A DNA stretch of 64,000 nt from G963668185 sp963668185 (GCA_963668185.1 OY764162.1:2170001-2234000); one strand, 5' to 3'; shown: positions 8,770 to 16,139, counted from the first letter of the stretch. Translations and numbers: made by a program. The notes: generated from the sequence alone by a model not told the origin.

Positions 8770-9033
8770 ATGAAGAAGAGCGCCGTGCCGCGAACAACAA
8801 AGACCATCACATTCTCCCTGCCTCCGGATATGGCTGACCGAGTGGACGACACGATCAGACAGCAGGGATGCTCACGGAGTGAGTTCCTTCGTGAAGCCGT
8901 GCTCCGATACATCGAAGAGTGCGAGTGGAGACAACTGCTACAGTACGGAGAGCAGAGGGCAAGGGAGCGGGGTATCAGCCCGAAAGATGTGGCATCTCTG
9001 GTCGAAGAATACCGCTCCGAGGTCCATTCTTAG
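8770..9033 (+). CDS. Ribbon-helix-helix antitoxin
   Basis: An 87-residue protein. An N-terminal basic strand and ribbon-helix-helix fold (RTTKTITFSLPPDMADRVDD, then QGCSRSEFLREAVLRYIEE) form a MetJ/Arc-type DNA-binding dimer. The C-terminal 35 residues are charged and presumably wrap the toxin. Five bases separate its stop from a PIN-domain gene, the normal order for a toxin-antitoxin operon in which the antitoxin represses the shared promoter. No operator palindrome was seen in the 145 bp upstream. Confidence 0.85.
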   Translation: MKKSAVPRTTKTITFSLPPDMADRVDDTIRQQGCSRSEFLREAVLRYIEECEWRQLLQYGEQRARERGISPKDVASLVEEYRSEVHS

Positions 9034-9038
9034 CGGAC

Positions 9039-9443
9039 GTGAGAGTAGTCCTTGACACCAATGTCATAATCTCCGGCCTCAACTTTCCCGGCAACGAGCG
9101 CCTGATTCTGGATCTGGCCTTCAGGGGATGGTTCGATGTGGTCTTATCGCCATTCATTCTGGAAGAAGTGGCAGGTGTCTTGGTGCGCAAATTCGGTTGG
9201 GATGAGGAGCGCACGTCGCAGGTGGTAAGCGCCCTGGAGAACACGGCAACCATAATCGAGCCCGCGCGAATGCCCGAGGTGATCGAAGGAGGCCACGCCG
9301 ACAATCGCATACTGGACTGCGCCGTCGCTGCCGGCGCAGACTACATCATCACCGGCGACCACCGTCATCTGCTGCCACTCGGGGAGCATCGTGGAGCGAA
9401 AATCCTGAACTCCTCCACGTTTCTATCTGCCCTGGAAATGTAG
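9039..9443 (+). CDS. PIN-domain ribonuclease toxin
   Basis: A 134-residue PIN-domain protein starting with GTG five bases after the antitoxin stop. Acidic active-site residues are visible: Asp in VVLDTNVIISGL at the N-terminus, Glu in FILEEVAGVLVRK, and the Asp pairs in GGHADNRILDCAVAAGADYI and ITGDHRHLL. This layout is that of the COG1569-type putative toxin family (VapC-like Mg-dependent RNase). Length is normal. It probably cleaves RNA when released from the RHH antitoxin encoded just upstream. A longer frame begins at 8919 inside the antitoxin gene, but the GTG at 9039 fits the family start. Confidence 0.85.
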   Translation: MRVVLDTNVIISGLNFPGNERLILDLAFRGWFDVVLSPFILEEVAGVLVRKFGWDEERTSQVVSALENTATIIEPARMPEVIEGGHADNRILDCAVAAGADYIITGDHRHLLPLGEHRGAKILNSSTFLSALEM

Positions 9444-9485
9444 TCTGTCTATTTCAGGGCGCATCCACCACCGAGACCCCTGCCT

Positions 9486-10577
9486 CTACTCAAACACGAG
9501 CACCGTGCGCGCTACGTGGCCCTGCTTCATGTCCTCGAAGGCATCGTTGATCTGGTCGAGCTGCATGCGCTGCGAGACCATCTCGTCCAGCTTGAGGCGG
9601 CCGTCCAGGTAGAAGTCGATGTAGCGCGGCATGTCCACGCGGAAGTGGTTGGAGCCCATCGTGCAGCCCTGTATGCGACGCTCGCGCCTGAGGTACGAGT
9701 CCGCGCTGATCTCGATCTTCGTCCCCTCCGGCACCATGCCCAGCACGTACGCGGTCGCGCCGTCGTCCAGCATCTCGAAGGCCTGCTCCGTTGTCCGCTT
9801 CATGCCCACCGCCTCGAAGGCGTAGTCGACGCCGCGGCCGTTCATCAGGCCCAGCACCTTTTCGACCACGTCGCCGCCCGAGGCGTCGACAACGTCCGTC
9901 GCGCCGAGCTCGCGCGCCAGCCCCAGCTTGGTCTCCACGGGATCCACCGCGATGATCCGGCCCGCGCCCGCGATCCGCGCCCCCTGCACGACGCTCAGGC
10001 CCACGCCGCCGCAGCCCAGCACGGCCACCGTGCTCCCCGGCTCGACGCGCGCCGTATTCAGCGCGGCGCCAACGCCGGTGGTGACGCCGCAGCCGATCAG
10101 CGCCAGCACCTCGAACGGAATGTCGTCGCGCACCTTGACCACCGAGTGCTCATGCACCAGCATCAGTTCAGCGTACGCCGCAAGCAGCATGCCCTGCGTG
10201 ATCGGCGTCCCGTTCGCGCGGAGACGCGGCGGCTCGGACGGCTCCCGGAGCACTCCGGCCTCTCGCCTGCAGAGCACCTGCCGGCCCTTCAGGCACATGT
10301 CGCACTCGCCGCAGAACACGGACAGGCACGTGATCACCGTGTCGCCCGGCTTCACGTAACGCACCTGGCTCCCGACCGCCTCCACGGTGCCCGCGGCCTC
10401 GTGCCCCAGAATCGCGGGCGTGTCCATGTAATACTTGCCCTCCATGAAGTGGAGGTCGCTGTGGCACACGCCGGAGGCGCGGGTGCGTATCAGCACCTCG
10501 TGCGCCGCGGGGCTGTCTATGTGGACCTCTTCGATCTCCAGCGGAACGTCGACTTCATGGAACACTGCTGCCTTCAT
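9486..10577 (-). CDS. Zinc-dependent alcohol dehydrogenase (MDR superfamily)
   Basis: A 363-residue medium-chain dehydrogenase. Catalytic zinc ligands appear in RASGVCHSDLHF (Cys) and ILGHEAAGTVEAVG (His-Glu). Structural zinc Cys residues are in SVFCGECDMCLKGRQVLC. The NAD-binding Rossmann motif is VAVLGCGGVGLSVVQGA, followed by IIAVDPVETKLGLA, where the Asp favours NAD. The family is that of class III-like or aryl/benzyl alcohol dehydrogenases; substrate unknown. ATG at 10577 is chosen because GAGGAG lies 7 bp upstream (GAGGAGGCAACAC); a longer open frame to 10685 runs through the spacer. The gene is divergent from the LLM monooxygenase. Confidence 0.9.
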   Translation of the reverse strand: MKAAVFHEVDVPLEIEEVHIDSPAAHEVLIRTRASGVCHSDLHFMEGKYYMDTPAILGHEAAGTVEAVGSQVRYVKPGDTVITCLSVFCGECDMCLKGRQVLCRREAGVLREPSEPPRLRANGTPITQGMLLAAYAELMLVHEHSVVKVRDDIPFEVLALIGCGVTTGVGAALNTARVEPGSTVAVLGCGGVGLSVVQGARIAGAGRIIAVDPVETKLGLARELGATDVVDASGGDVVEKVLGLMNGRGVDYAFEAVGMKRTTEQAFEMLDDGATAYVLGMVPEGTKIEISADSYLRRERRIQGCTMGSNHFRVDMPRYIDFYLDGRLKLDEMVSQRMQLDQINDAFEDMKQGHVARTVLVFE

Positions 10578-10724
10578 GTGTTGCCTCCTCGTTGGTCGTT
10601 CGCTGCCGCGACCGGGGCTTGTCGGCCATCGGCTCACCCTGCACGGATTGCGGCGATGGTACTTGCGCGCGCCGGACACGGTCAACGGCGAAGCGCAGCC
10701 GGCGGCTGAGGGCGCGGCCCCCTC

Positions 10725-10772
10725 GAGGGACTCGGGGCAGGCTCTTCGACAGGCTCAGGGCGAGCGGACTCG
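10725..10772. repeat. Composite family C repeat
   Basis: A degenerate TCGAGGGACTCGGGGCAGGCT segment is joined to CTTCGACAGGCTCAGGGCGA. The first half is the same element that interrupts other repeats near 54281 and 35327. It sits in the divergent spacer between the alcohol dehydrogenase and LLM genes. Confidence 0.75.
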
Positions 10773-10869
10773 TATCTCAGCTTGACAGCCTGCGCCGGTG
10801 TTCCTAATCTAGCCCACACAGACCGGCATCCCCCGACCCTCTACGGCTTGTACGCGAAAGGCTACTGAC

Positions 10870-12204
10870 ATGCCCATGATGCACCTCAACGCTTTCTCCC
10901 AGTGCTGCCCAATCTCTCAGAACATCGGGCAGTGGAAGAACCCAGACGACAAGATGTCCGACGGGTACCTGGACGTCGAAGTCTGGGTCGAAATCGCGAA
11001 GACGCTCGAAAGGGGCTGCTTCGACGCCTTCTTCCTGGCCGACATCCACGGCCTCTACGACGGCTACGGCGGCACGTGGGAGGCGGCGGTGCAGTATGCC
11101 GTGCAGGCGCCGGGCCTCGATCCCATGCCCCTGATCCCGGCGATGGCCTTGGCCACCAAGCACCTGGGCTTTGCCGTGACCTACAGCACCACCTTCCACG
11201 CTCCCTACGAGTGCGCCAGGGCCTTCAACTCGCTCGATCACTACACGAACGGACGCATCGGCTGGAACATCGTCACGTCGTACGTCAAGAACACGCAGGC
11301 CAACGGACTCGGTACGTTCCTGCCCCACGACCAGCGCTACGATCGCGCCGAAGAGTACATGGACGTCGTGTACAAGCTGCTGGAGCGGAGCTGGGACGGC
11401 GACGCCGTGGTCAGGGACATCGAACGCGACATGTACGTGGACCCCGCGAAGGTGCGGAGCATCGACCACGAGGGCGAGCACTTCTCCGTCGTGGGGCCGC
11501 TCATGTGCGAGCCGTCGCCGCAGCGTACTCCTGTGCTTTACCAGGCGGGGGCCTCGCCCCGCGGACTCGACTTCGGAGCAAAGCACGCCGAGGCTGTCTT
11601 CATGGGCGGAGGCGGGCCGGAATTCGTTGACTCTTTCCGGGAGCGCGTCGCCGGATTTGGCCGGGACCCGCACGGAGTGAAGTTGCTGATGGGCATGACG
11701 CCCGTCATCGGCGAGACGGAGGCCGAGGCAAAGCGCAAGCACGAAGAGACGCGGCAGTACCAATCGTTCGAGGGCCAGATGACGCTGTTCGGCGGCTGGA
11801 CCGGTATCGACCTAAAGGGCATGGACCCTGACATCCCCCTTGGTGACACCGACTCGGACGGCATGAGGGCCATCGCCAGGCGTATGCGCGGCCAGACCAT
11901 ACGCGAGTTGATGGCCCAGCGAATGGACCGCCGTATTGTCGGCGATGCCTCCTACGTCGCAGACAGGATGGAGGAGGCCATGGAGACCGGTATCGACGGG
12001 TTCATAATACAGTCGGTCACACAGCCGCAGACCCACATCGACTTCGTTGACATGGTGGTGCCGGAGCTCCAGCGCCGGGGCGTCCTGCGGCGCGAGTACG
12101 AGCCGGGCGAGACACTGCGGGAGCGCTACTTAGGCAAGGGCCAGAACCTCACGCGTGACGACCATCCCTCGGCCCAGTTCCGGGCCCAGGGGAGCCTCGC
12201 CTGA
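10870..12204 (+). CDS. LLM-class flavin-dependent monooxygenase (NtaA/SnaA/DszA type)
   Basis: A 444-residue bacterial luciferase-like TIM-barrel protein. The NtaA/SnaA/DszA group is indicated by the N-terminal LNAFSQCCPI, FDAFFLADIHGLYDGY, TYSTTFHAPYECARAFNSLD, GRIGWNIVTSYVKN (the conserved GWNxVTS motif) and PVLYQAGASPRG DFG (FMN phosphate region). These enzymes use reduced FMN supplied by a partner reductase to oxygenate C-S, C-N or aromatic substrates; no reductase gene is adjacent. C-terminal FIIQSVTQPQTHIDFVDMVVP is typical. A short hsdM remnant begins 11 bp downstream with its own ribosome binding site. Confidence 0.88.
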   Translation: MPMMHLNAFSQCCPISQNIGQWKNPDDKMSDGYLDVEVWVEIAKTLERGCFDAFFLADIHGLYDGYGGTWEAAVQYAVQAPGLDPMPLIPAMALATKHLGFAVTYSTTFHAPYECARAFNSLDHYTNGRIGWNIVTSYVKNTQANGLGTFLPHDQRYDRAEEYMDVVYKLLERSWDGDAVVRDIERDMYVDPAKVRSIDHEGEHFSVVGPLMCEPSPQRTPVLYQAGASPRGLDFGAKHAEAVFMGGGGPEFVDSFRERVAGFGRDPHGVKLLMGMTPVIGETEAEAKRKHEETRQYQSFEGQMTLFGGWTGIDLKGMDPDIPLGDTDSDGMRAIARRMRGQTIRELMAQRMDRRIVGDASYVADRMEEAMETGIDGFIIQSVTQPQTHIDFVDMVVPELQRRGVLRREYEPGETLRERYLGKGQNLTRDDHPSAQFRAQGSLA

Positions 12205-12214
12205 GGAGAAACAG

Positions 12215-12330
12215 ATGCCGCTCACACGGGACCAGTTGGAGTCGAGGCTGTGGCAGGCGGCGGCAACGTCCTGGGCGACGCGTACGAGTACCTGATAAAC
12301 CAGTTCGCGGACGACGCGGGCAAGAAGGGC
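12215..12330 (+). pseudogene. Remnant of a type I restriction DNA methylase gene (hsdM)
   Basis: GAGGAG precedes an ATG at 12215 that encodes MPLTRDQLESRLWQAA, resembling the N-terminus of HsdM subunits. That frame then stops at TGA 12293-12295. From about 12259 a shifted frame reads GGNVLGDAYEYLINQF then ADDAGKKG, which closely matches the conserved HsdM segment just before the GEFYTP motif. The roughly 150 residues normally between these two pieces are missing, so the gene has lost its middle and everything downstream. A family C repeat (12354-12378) follows where the methylase core should be. No hsdS or hsdR is present. This is a dead fragment. Confidence 0.7.
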
Positions 12331-12349
12331 AGTATGGCGGCGCGCGCGC

Positions 12350-12382
12350 GGCCCTTCGACAGGCTCAGGGCGAACGGGCGTG
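12350..12382. repeat. Family C repeat
   Basis: CCTTCGACAGGCTCAGGGCG followed by AACGGG, immediately after the hsdM remnant. Confidence 0.8.
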
Positions 12383-12445
12383 GGCCCGCCACGGGCAGGC
12401 ACAAGGCCAGCCCCTACAAGGCCTGACACTCGCGCTTGGGCTTGG

Positions 12446-12817
12446 TCAGGGGAAGCGGCGTTCTGGGGTGTCCCGGTGTTGGGGGACGGTTTCTTCGAGC
12501 GCGTCTTCGGGCTCAGGTTCGTGTCCGGCCTCTTCCTGTGAGGCCGCTTCGGGCTTGGGCGCGTTCTTCAGCCTGGTGGCTTCGAGCAGGTGGGGCGCTA
12601 CGGTTATGCCCTGGGCCTCGGCTGCTTCCAGTATCGCGTCCATCAGGGTGGGCGCGTCTTCGTCAACGAACTCTTCCAGGCCTTCATGCCACCAGCCGGG
12701 CCTCAGTATCGCGCGGCCCCTTTCCTTATCCTCTCTCAGCCAGTACTTGTATTCGTTCCATCCCCAAAACTGCATCACCTCTTCGTCCGGGAGGACGGCG
12801 TGATTGGGACTGGACAC
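12446..12817 (-). CDS. Hypothetical protein, probably the frame-shifted C-terminal half of the upstream gene
   Basis: A 123-residue acidic protein with a Trp-rich core, VMQFWGWNEYKYWLREDKER, then GWWHEGLEEFVDEDAPTLMDAILEAAEAQ and a Pro/Glu-rich tail. The only canonical start is GTG at 12817, but the same frame stays open upstream through about 12960. There it encodes an acidic linker (EHEAEPQSERDAELQPEPDA) and FPEVPRGFYVGPDGDIEIDV, with no start codon. The upstream gene ends in EPEPAA-rich sequence in the neighbouring frame exactly where this linker begins, so the two were probably a single reading frame of about 330 residues. No function is recognised. Confidence 0.5.
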   Translation of the reverse strand: MSSPNHAVLPDEEVMQFWGWNEYKYWLREDKERGRAILRPGWWHEGLEEFVDEDAPTLMDAILEAAEAQGITVAPHLLEATRLKNAPKPEAASQEEAGHEPEPEDALEETVPQHRDTPERRFP

Positions 12818-12923
12818 GTCAATCTCAATGTCGCCATCGGGCCCGACATAAAAGCCTCTGGGAACCTCGGGAAACTTGGTCGGCGGTTCTGCGTCGGGCT
12901 CGGGCTGTAGCTCTGCGTCGCGC

Positions 12924-13451
12924 TCAGACTGCGGTTCTGCTTCGTGCTCGGACGGCGGCGGGTTCGGGCTCCTGCTGGGCGTCCGTGCCGGCGGGCCGGT
13001 CGAAGCCTCGGCGGAGTAGTTCCCTGGCGGCTGCTATCCTGTGGTGCGGCTTGAAGTCGGGGACGTTGCCCTGCATGACGTCGACGAGGAAGCGGACGGC
13101 GTCTCGTCCGCCGTCGGTTTCGTCTCGGGCGAACTTGGCGAGTTCGGCTTCGAGCTTGGAGGGCCGTGCGTTTCTGCGCCGGCTCGGCCTGCCTGTGTCC
13201 GCGCGCGCGGGGGCGTTCGGGGCGTCGTCATCCGGAAGCGGGGCGTCGCTGAAGCCGAGTTTGATGAGCAGGCGGCAGGCCTGTAGCCCGTGCGAGAGGT
13301 TGCCGCCGGGGATGTCTCCCTGCATGATGGAGACTAGGAAGCCGACGATGAGCCGTCCGTCGTAGGTGTAACGTCGGACGAGGGCGTCGATCGGCATGGC
13401 CGGCGGCATGGCGTCGTATTCTCGTTCTTGTTCGAGCGTCATAGCGTGCAT
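12924..13451 (-). CDS. Hypothetical protein with two tandem homologous helical repeats
   Basis: A 175-residue protein, family not recognised. It contains two copies of a helical motif: LIVGFLVSIMQGDIPGGN then HGLQACRLLIKLGF at about 33-67, and AVRFLVDVMQGNVPDFKPHH then IAAARELLRRGFD at about 119-150. A basic, Pro/Ala-rich linker separates them (RADTGRPSRRRNARPSK). The repeat pattern, FLV-x-x-MQG, then HH, then A-x-x-LL-x-x-GF, suggests an internal duplication. The C-terminus (QQEPEPAAVRARS) runs into the low-complexity acidic linker of the next frame. The gene is followed by a repeat-rich spacer and an hsdM remnant, so this is accessory DNA. Start ATG at 13451; an ATG three codons later is possible. 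Confidence 0.6.
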   Translation of the reverse strand: MHAMTLEQEREYDAMPPAMPIDALVRRYTYDGRLIVGFLVSIMQGDIPGGNLSHGLQACRLLIKLGFSDAPLPDDDAPNAPARADTGRPSRRRNARPSKLEAELAKFARDETDGGRDAVRFLVDVMQGNVPDFKPHHRIAAARELLRRGFDRPAGTDAQQEPEPAAVRARSRTAV

Positions 13452-13489
13452 AGGTTCTATTATAGGGGTAGGGTACTATTGTGTCAAGG

Positions 13490-13745
13490 GGGTGGGGATA
13501 GTGATTAGTGGATAGTGAATAGTGGCTAGGGGGGCGGCTCTTCGACGGGGTGAGGGCGAACGGGCGGTGGCAAGGGCCGTTCGCGAACGGCCCCTACGGG
13601 TGCGGAGTTGGCGGGGGTGGCTCTTCGACGGGGTCAGGGCGAGCGGGGTGGGTCAAGGGCCGTTCGCGAACGGCCCCTACGGGGGCGGAGTTGGGGGGGC
13701 GGCTCTTCGACAGGGTCAGGGCGAACGGGGTAACGGTGTTGGCGA
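13490..13745. repeat. Cluster of family C and D repeats
   Basis: Three units of CTCTTCGACRGGGTGAGGGCG type (about 13537, 13618, 13701) alternate with two GGGCCGTTCGCGAACGGCCC palindromes (about 13574 and 13654), each followed by CCTACGGG. They are embedded in GGGCGGAGTTGG spacers, giving a tandem unit of roughly 80 bp. Upstream, 13500-13530 has short direct repeats of TAGTGGATAGTGAATAGTGG. The rest of 13452-13868 shows no convincing gene. Confidence 0.85.
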
Positions 13746-13868
13746 GCTGCTGGTGGCGGTTTTGACGTGATTCAGGCGTGGTGGAATGCGGGAGGCTTTA
13801 GATTTCTCGCTGCGCTCGAAATGACAGATGCTATGCGCTCGTGAAGGTTGGGATGGGGCCGTTCGCGA

Positions 13869-13892
13869 CCATAGTTATGACTATGGTATGAT
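13869..13892 (+). promoter_or_regulatory. Operator-like palindrome and -10 box of the Phd/PIN operon
   Basis: CCATAGT-TATG-ACTATGG, a perfect 7-bp inverted repeat with a 4-bp spacer (13869-13886), is followed directly by TATGAT at 13887-13892, a good -10 hexamer. The antitoxin start is 31 bp downstream. Palindromes overlapping the promoter are the usual binding sites for autoregulating Phd/YefM antitoxins. No strong -35 was found. Confidence 0.65.
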
Positions 13893-13922
13893 TACTTCAC
13901 ACGAAGCGGGAGGAACAGCGCG

Positions 13923-14204
13923 ATGAGTACGATCGATGACGGGGCAGGCGGCGCGCGGACTATGAAGGCGTCGGAGTTCAAGGCCAAGTGCCTGAGGCTG
14001 ATGGATGAGGTTGCGGAAAGCGGCGAGGAGATAGTCATCACCAAGAACGGGAAGTCGGTCGCCAAGCTCACGCCGTACCGGGCACGCGTCAAATCGTTCT
14101 TTGGCGCGGACAGAGGCCGAATGAAGATCATTGGAGACATCGTCAGTCCCATGCCGGCCGAGTGGTTCCAAGATATGGATGATACTGAGAAGGAACTGTT
14201 TTGA
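13923..14204 (+). CDS. Phd/YefM-family antitoxin
   Basis: A 93-residue protein. The Phd/YefM DNA-binding fold begins near residue 14: MKASEFKAKCLRLMDEVAES, then EEIVITKNGKSVAKLTPYR, the diagnostic family pattern. The C-terminal 30 residues (IIGDIVSPMPAEWFQDMDD) form the toxin-neutralising tail. GGGAGG lies about nine bases before the ATG at 13923; an internal ATG at 13962 would give the minimal domain. Its stop overlaps the start of the PIN toxin, so the pair is translationally coupled. It likely represses its own promoter through the palindrome at 13869-13886. Confidence 0.9.
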   Translation: MSTIDDGAGGARTMKASEFKAKCLRLMDEVAESGEEIVITKNGKSVAKLTPYRARVKSFFGADRGRMKIIGDIVSPMPAEWFQDMDDTEKELF

Positions 14205-14599
14205 TACTGATGGACACTCACGTCATCGTCTGGTTTCGGTCCGGAGACCGCAGGTTGGGGGCACGGGCCAGCCGGGAGGTTGCCGACGCGTTACAGAATG
14301 AAAACGCCGCCGTCTCCACCATATCCTTCTGGGAGGTTGGCATGAGGCTCCAGAAGGGCCAGATCAACATTGGCCTTCCACTGGAGGCCTGGCGTAGGTC
14401 TCTTGTCGACGCAGGCCTGATTGAGATACCCGTGACCGGCGCCATCGCCCTGCGCGCCGGCATGCTGACGGACATACACGGGGACCCGGCGGACCGCATC
14501 ATCGTTGCGACGGCGCAGGAGGGCCACCGGCTGGTGACGGCCGACCGGCGCATCCTCGATTGGCCGGGCCTCCTGTCCCGTCTGGACGCGCGGGAGTAG
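14201..14599 (+). CDS. PIN-domain toxin (VapC-like)
   Basis: A 132-residue PIN-domain RNase. It starts with TTG at 14201, overlapping the antitoxin stop by four bases; ATG at 14210 is an alternative. Active-site acids are visible in MDTHVIVWF, in STISFWEVGMRLQKG (Glu) and in DIHGDPADRIIVATAQ (paired Asp). ITGDH-like ending is replaced by RLVTADRRILDWPGL, as is common in Phd-associated PIN proteins (PF01850 type). It should cleave RNA when the labile antitoxin is lost. Confidence 0.9.
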   Translation: MILMDTHVIVWFRSGDRRLGARASREVADALQNENAAVSTISFWEVGMRLQKGQINIGLPLEAWRRSLVDAGLIEIPVTGAIALRAGMLTDIHGDPADRIIVATAQEGHRLVTADRRILDWPGLLSRLDARE

Positions 14600-14641
14600 T
14601 GAGCACAGAACTGCCATTCTCGGAGAATCCGTATCTGATGC

Positions 14642-14740
14642 TGGCGGGAGCGGGAGGGAGTCGAACCCACCGCCCCGACCGAAGGGCCGGGGCCGAGCGG
14701 TTTTGAAGACCGCGGGGCCCACCGGGACCCATCCGCTCCC
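14642..14740 (-). tRNA. selC: tRNA-Sec (anticodon TCA)
   Basis: Read on the minus strand from 14740, the gene has an 8-bp acceptor stem (GGGAGCGG/CCGCTCCC), a 6-bp D stem with a 4-base loop (GGGTCC-CGGT-GGGCCC), and an anticodon arm GCGGT-CTTCAAA-ACCGC giving anticodon TCA. It also has a long variable arm with an 8-bp stem (CCCCGGCC/GGTCGGGG), a TTCGACT T-loop, G73 and an encoded CCA. The long acceptor stem, 6-bp D stem, TCA anticodon and long extra arm together are diagnostic of bacterial selenocysteine tRNA. One mismatch occurs in the T stem. The genome should therefore encode SelA, SelB and SelD elsewhere; none is in this window. Confidence 0.95.
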
Positions 14741-14781
14741 ACGCTTTGCGGCCGGCGCTGGCCGACCGCGGATGTCTGGCT

Positions 14782-15108
14782 CTAGGATACAGCCTCGTCG
14801 ATCCTGCTTTTAAGGGTCTGTTTGGAGACCGCGCCCACAATCTGGTCCATCGGCTTCCCCTGGCTGAAGATCAGCAGCGTCGGGATGCTGCGCACGCCGT
14901 AGTTCATGGCCGCCTGCGGGTTTCTGTCCACGTCCAGCTTCGTGAACTTCATCCTGCCGTCGTACTCGTCAGCCAGCTCGGCCACGATCGGGGCGATCGC
15001 CTTGCACGGGACGCACCAATCGGCCCAGAAGTCTACCATCACCGGAGTTTGCGCTTCCAGGACTTCCGCGCCGAACGTCTCATCGGTTACTGCGGTTGGC
15101 TCTGCCAT
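14782..15108 (-). CDS. trxA: Thioredoxin
   Basis: A 108-residue single-domain thioredoxin, a cytoplasmic disulfide reductant. The active site is VDFWADWCVPCKAIAPI, with CVPC in place of the usual CGPC. The change of Gly to Val between the cysteines should alter redox potential. Other conserved elements are FTKLDVDRNPQAAMNYGVRSIPTLL (cis-Pro loop) and FSQGKPMDQIVGAVSK. GGAGG is 5 bp upstream of the ATG. No thioredoxin reductase is adjacent. The tRNA-Sec gene lies 41 bp downstream on the same strand. Confidence 0.93.
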   Translation of the reverse strand: MAEPTAVTDETFGAEVLEAQTPVMVDFWADWCVPCKAIAPIVAELADEYDGRMKFTKLDVDRNPQAAMNYGVRSIPTLLIFSQGKPMDQIVGAVSKQTLKSRIDEAVS

Positions 15109-15146
15109 CTTAGCCTCCAGTCAAGGAATGCCAGGGCTTCATACAC

Positions 15147-15974
15147 CTATCGGAGATCGACAGCCTCGTAGGAAACAGACCAGACTAAGGCTACAACCCA
15201 CCCTATAAATGTCCACCCCAAGAAGAAGTTCATCAGAAATATAGCCATAGAATTCCGCTTGCGTCTCACGATTGCAATGAGTGTGGGAAGAAAGTAAAGC
15301 GCTCCACCTACTAGTACAGCAGCCACTATTACGACAACCCCCACAACCCCCGTTAGCGCATCTCTTAGTATATTGCCTTCTGTGGATTCGGCGATCAGAT
15401 TGCGGGAGTAGATGATAGTCTGCGTTTCTGGGTCCTCCCACCAGAACGCGTCCAGCGCCAGCGTCTTTGGCACGTCGAAGAACATCCAGCCCCGCACCTG
15501 GAAGCCCTTCTTCAGTTCGACGTTCCCCCAGAGCAGAGGCGTATGCGTGGTCTCCACGGCCTCCGATCCCGGCGGCGGCTCGTACGGCACGCCCGCCGTG
15601 CAAAGATCGAGCGCGAAGATGCGGTCAGAACTCGGGTCGCCAAGCACCGCAGTCTCCGCGTGCACGAACAGCGGCGCCACACCCGCCGTCCGGTTGACGA
15701 TGCGCACCTGCACCGCGGCGTACGTCCGGTTGGGGTTGGTGTGCTCCAGCAGCCGAAACGTCGCGTTCCCGTCGCAACTCGCCGGCGCCCTGATCAAGGA
15801 CCTCTCGGGAAATGCCGGCTCGGTGGCGTACACCTCCAGCACTCTCCCAAACGAGTAGTGCTCCCGCGGCTCTTCCTCGCCGCCGCAGGCCGCCAGCAGG
15901 CCGACGATCAGCGCCACTCCGAGACACAGCGCCAGCGCCCTTCCGAGGGCCGCGCCCGATTTCCTTGTCTGCAT
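15147..15974 (-). CDS. Lipoprotein fused to a superinfection-immunity-type membrane domain
   Basis: A 275-residue protein. A signal peptide with lipobox LLAACGG puts the lipidated Cys at about residue 30. An extracytoplasmic beta-rich region (about 45-195) resembles DUF4352-like domains (YAAVQVRIVNRTAGVAPLFV, FQVRGWMFFDVPKTL). Two or three transmembrane helices follow. The last 55 residues, ALYFLPTLIAIVRRKRNSMA then IFLMNFFLGWTFIGWVVALVW, match the small superinfection immunity (Imm) family first known from phage T4, which is usually a free-standing protein. The domain fusion is visible in one uninterrupted frame. ATG at 15974 is preferred over GTG at 15977, with AAGGTG upstream. Role unknown. 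Confidence 0.7.
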   Translation of the reverse strand: MQTRKSGAALGRALALCLGVALIVGLLAACGGEEEPREHYSFGRVLEVYATEPAFPERSLIRAPASCDGNATFRLLEHTNPNRTYAAVQVRIVNRTAGVAPLFVHAETAVLGDPSSDRIFALDLCTAGVPYEPPPGSEAVETTHTPLLWGNVELKKGFQVRGWMFFDVPKTLALDAFWWEDPETQTIIYSRNLIAESTEGNILRDALTGVVGVVVIVAAVLVGGALYFLPTLIAIVRRKRNSMAIFLMNFFLGWTFIGWVVALVWSVSYEAVDLR

Positions 15975-15989
15975 CACCGCACCTTTAGA

Positions 15990-16112
15990 GGGTGTCTAAA
16001 AAGGGTGATATGCCCTGCCCCACTTATCGGAGAACCCCATCCCAACCTTCCCCAGCAGACTGGGGAAGGGGTCAGAGAAGGACACTTTCCAGTGTTTTTA
16101 GACACGTTCTTA
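15990..16112. repeat. Family A hairpin repeat in a larger inverted repeat
   Basis: The hairpin CCTTCCCCAG-CAGA-CTGGGGAAGG is at 16046-16069. It is enclosed by GTGTCTAAAAA (about 15991) and TTTTTAGACAC (about 16095), so the whole 115-bp segment has complementary ends. It may act as a bidirectional terminator between two converging or tandem minus-strand genes. Confidence 0.8.
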
Positions 16113-16139
16113 CTTTCGAGACTCGTGCGCAATCCGTCC

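Noticed and set aside
8770..9443. Single long gene starting at 8919
   Set aside because: The frame begins inside the RHH antitoxin; the PIN family start fits GTG 9039.
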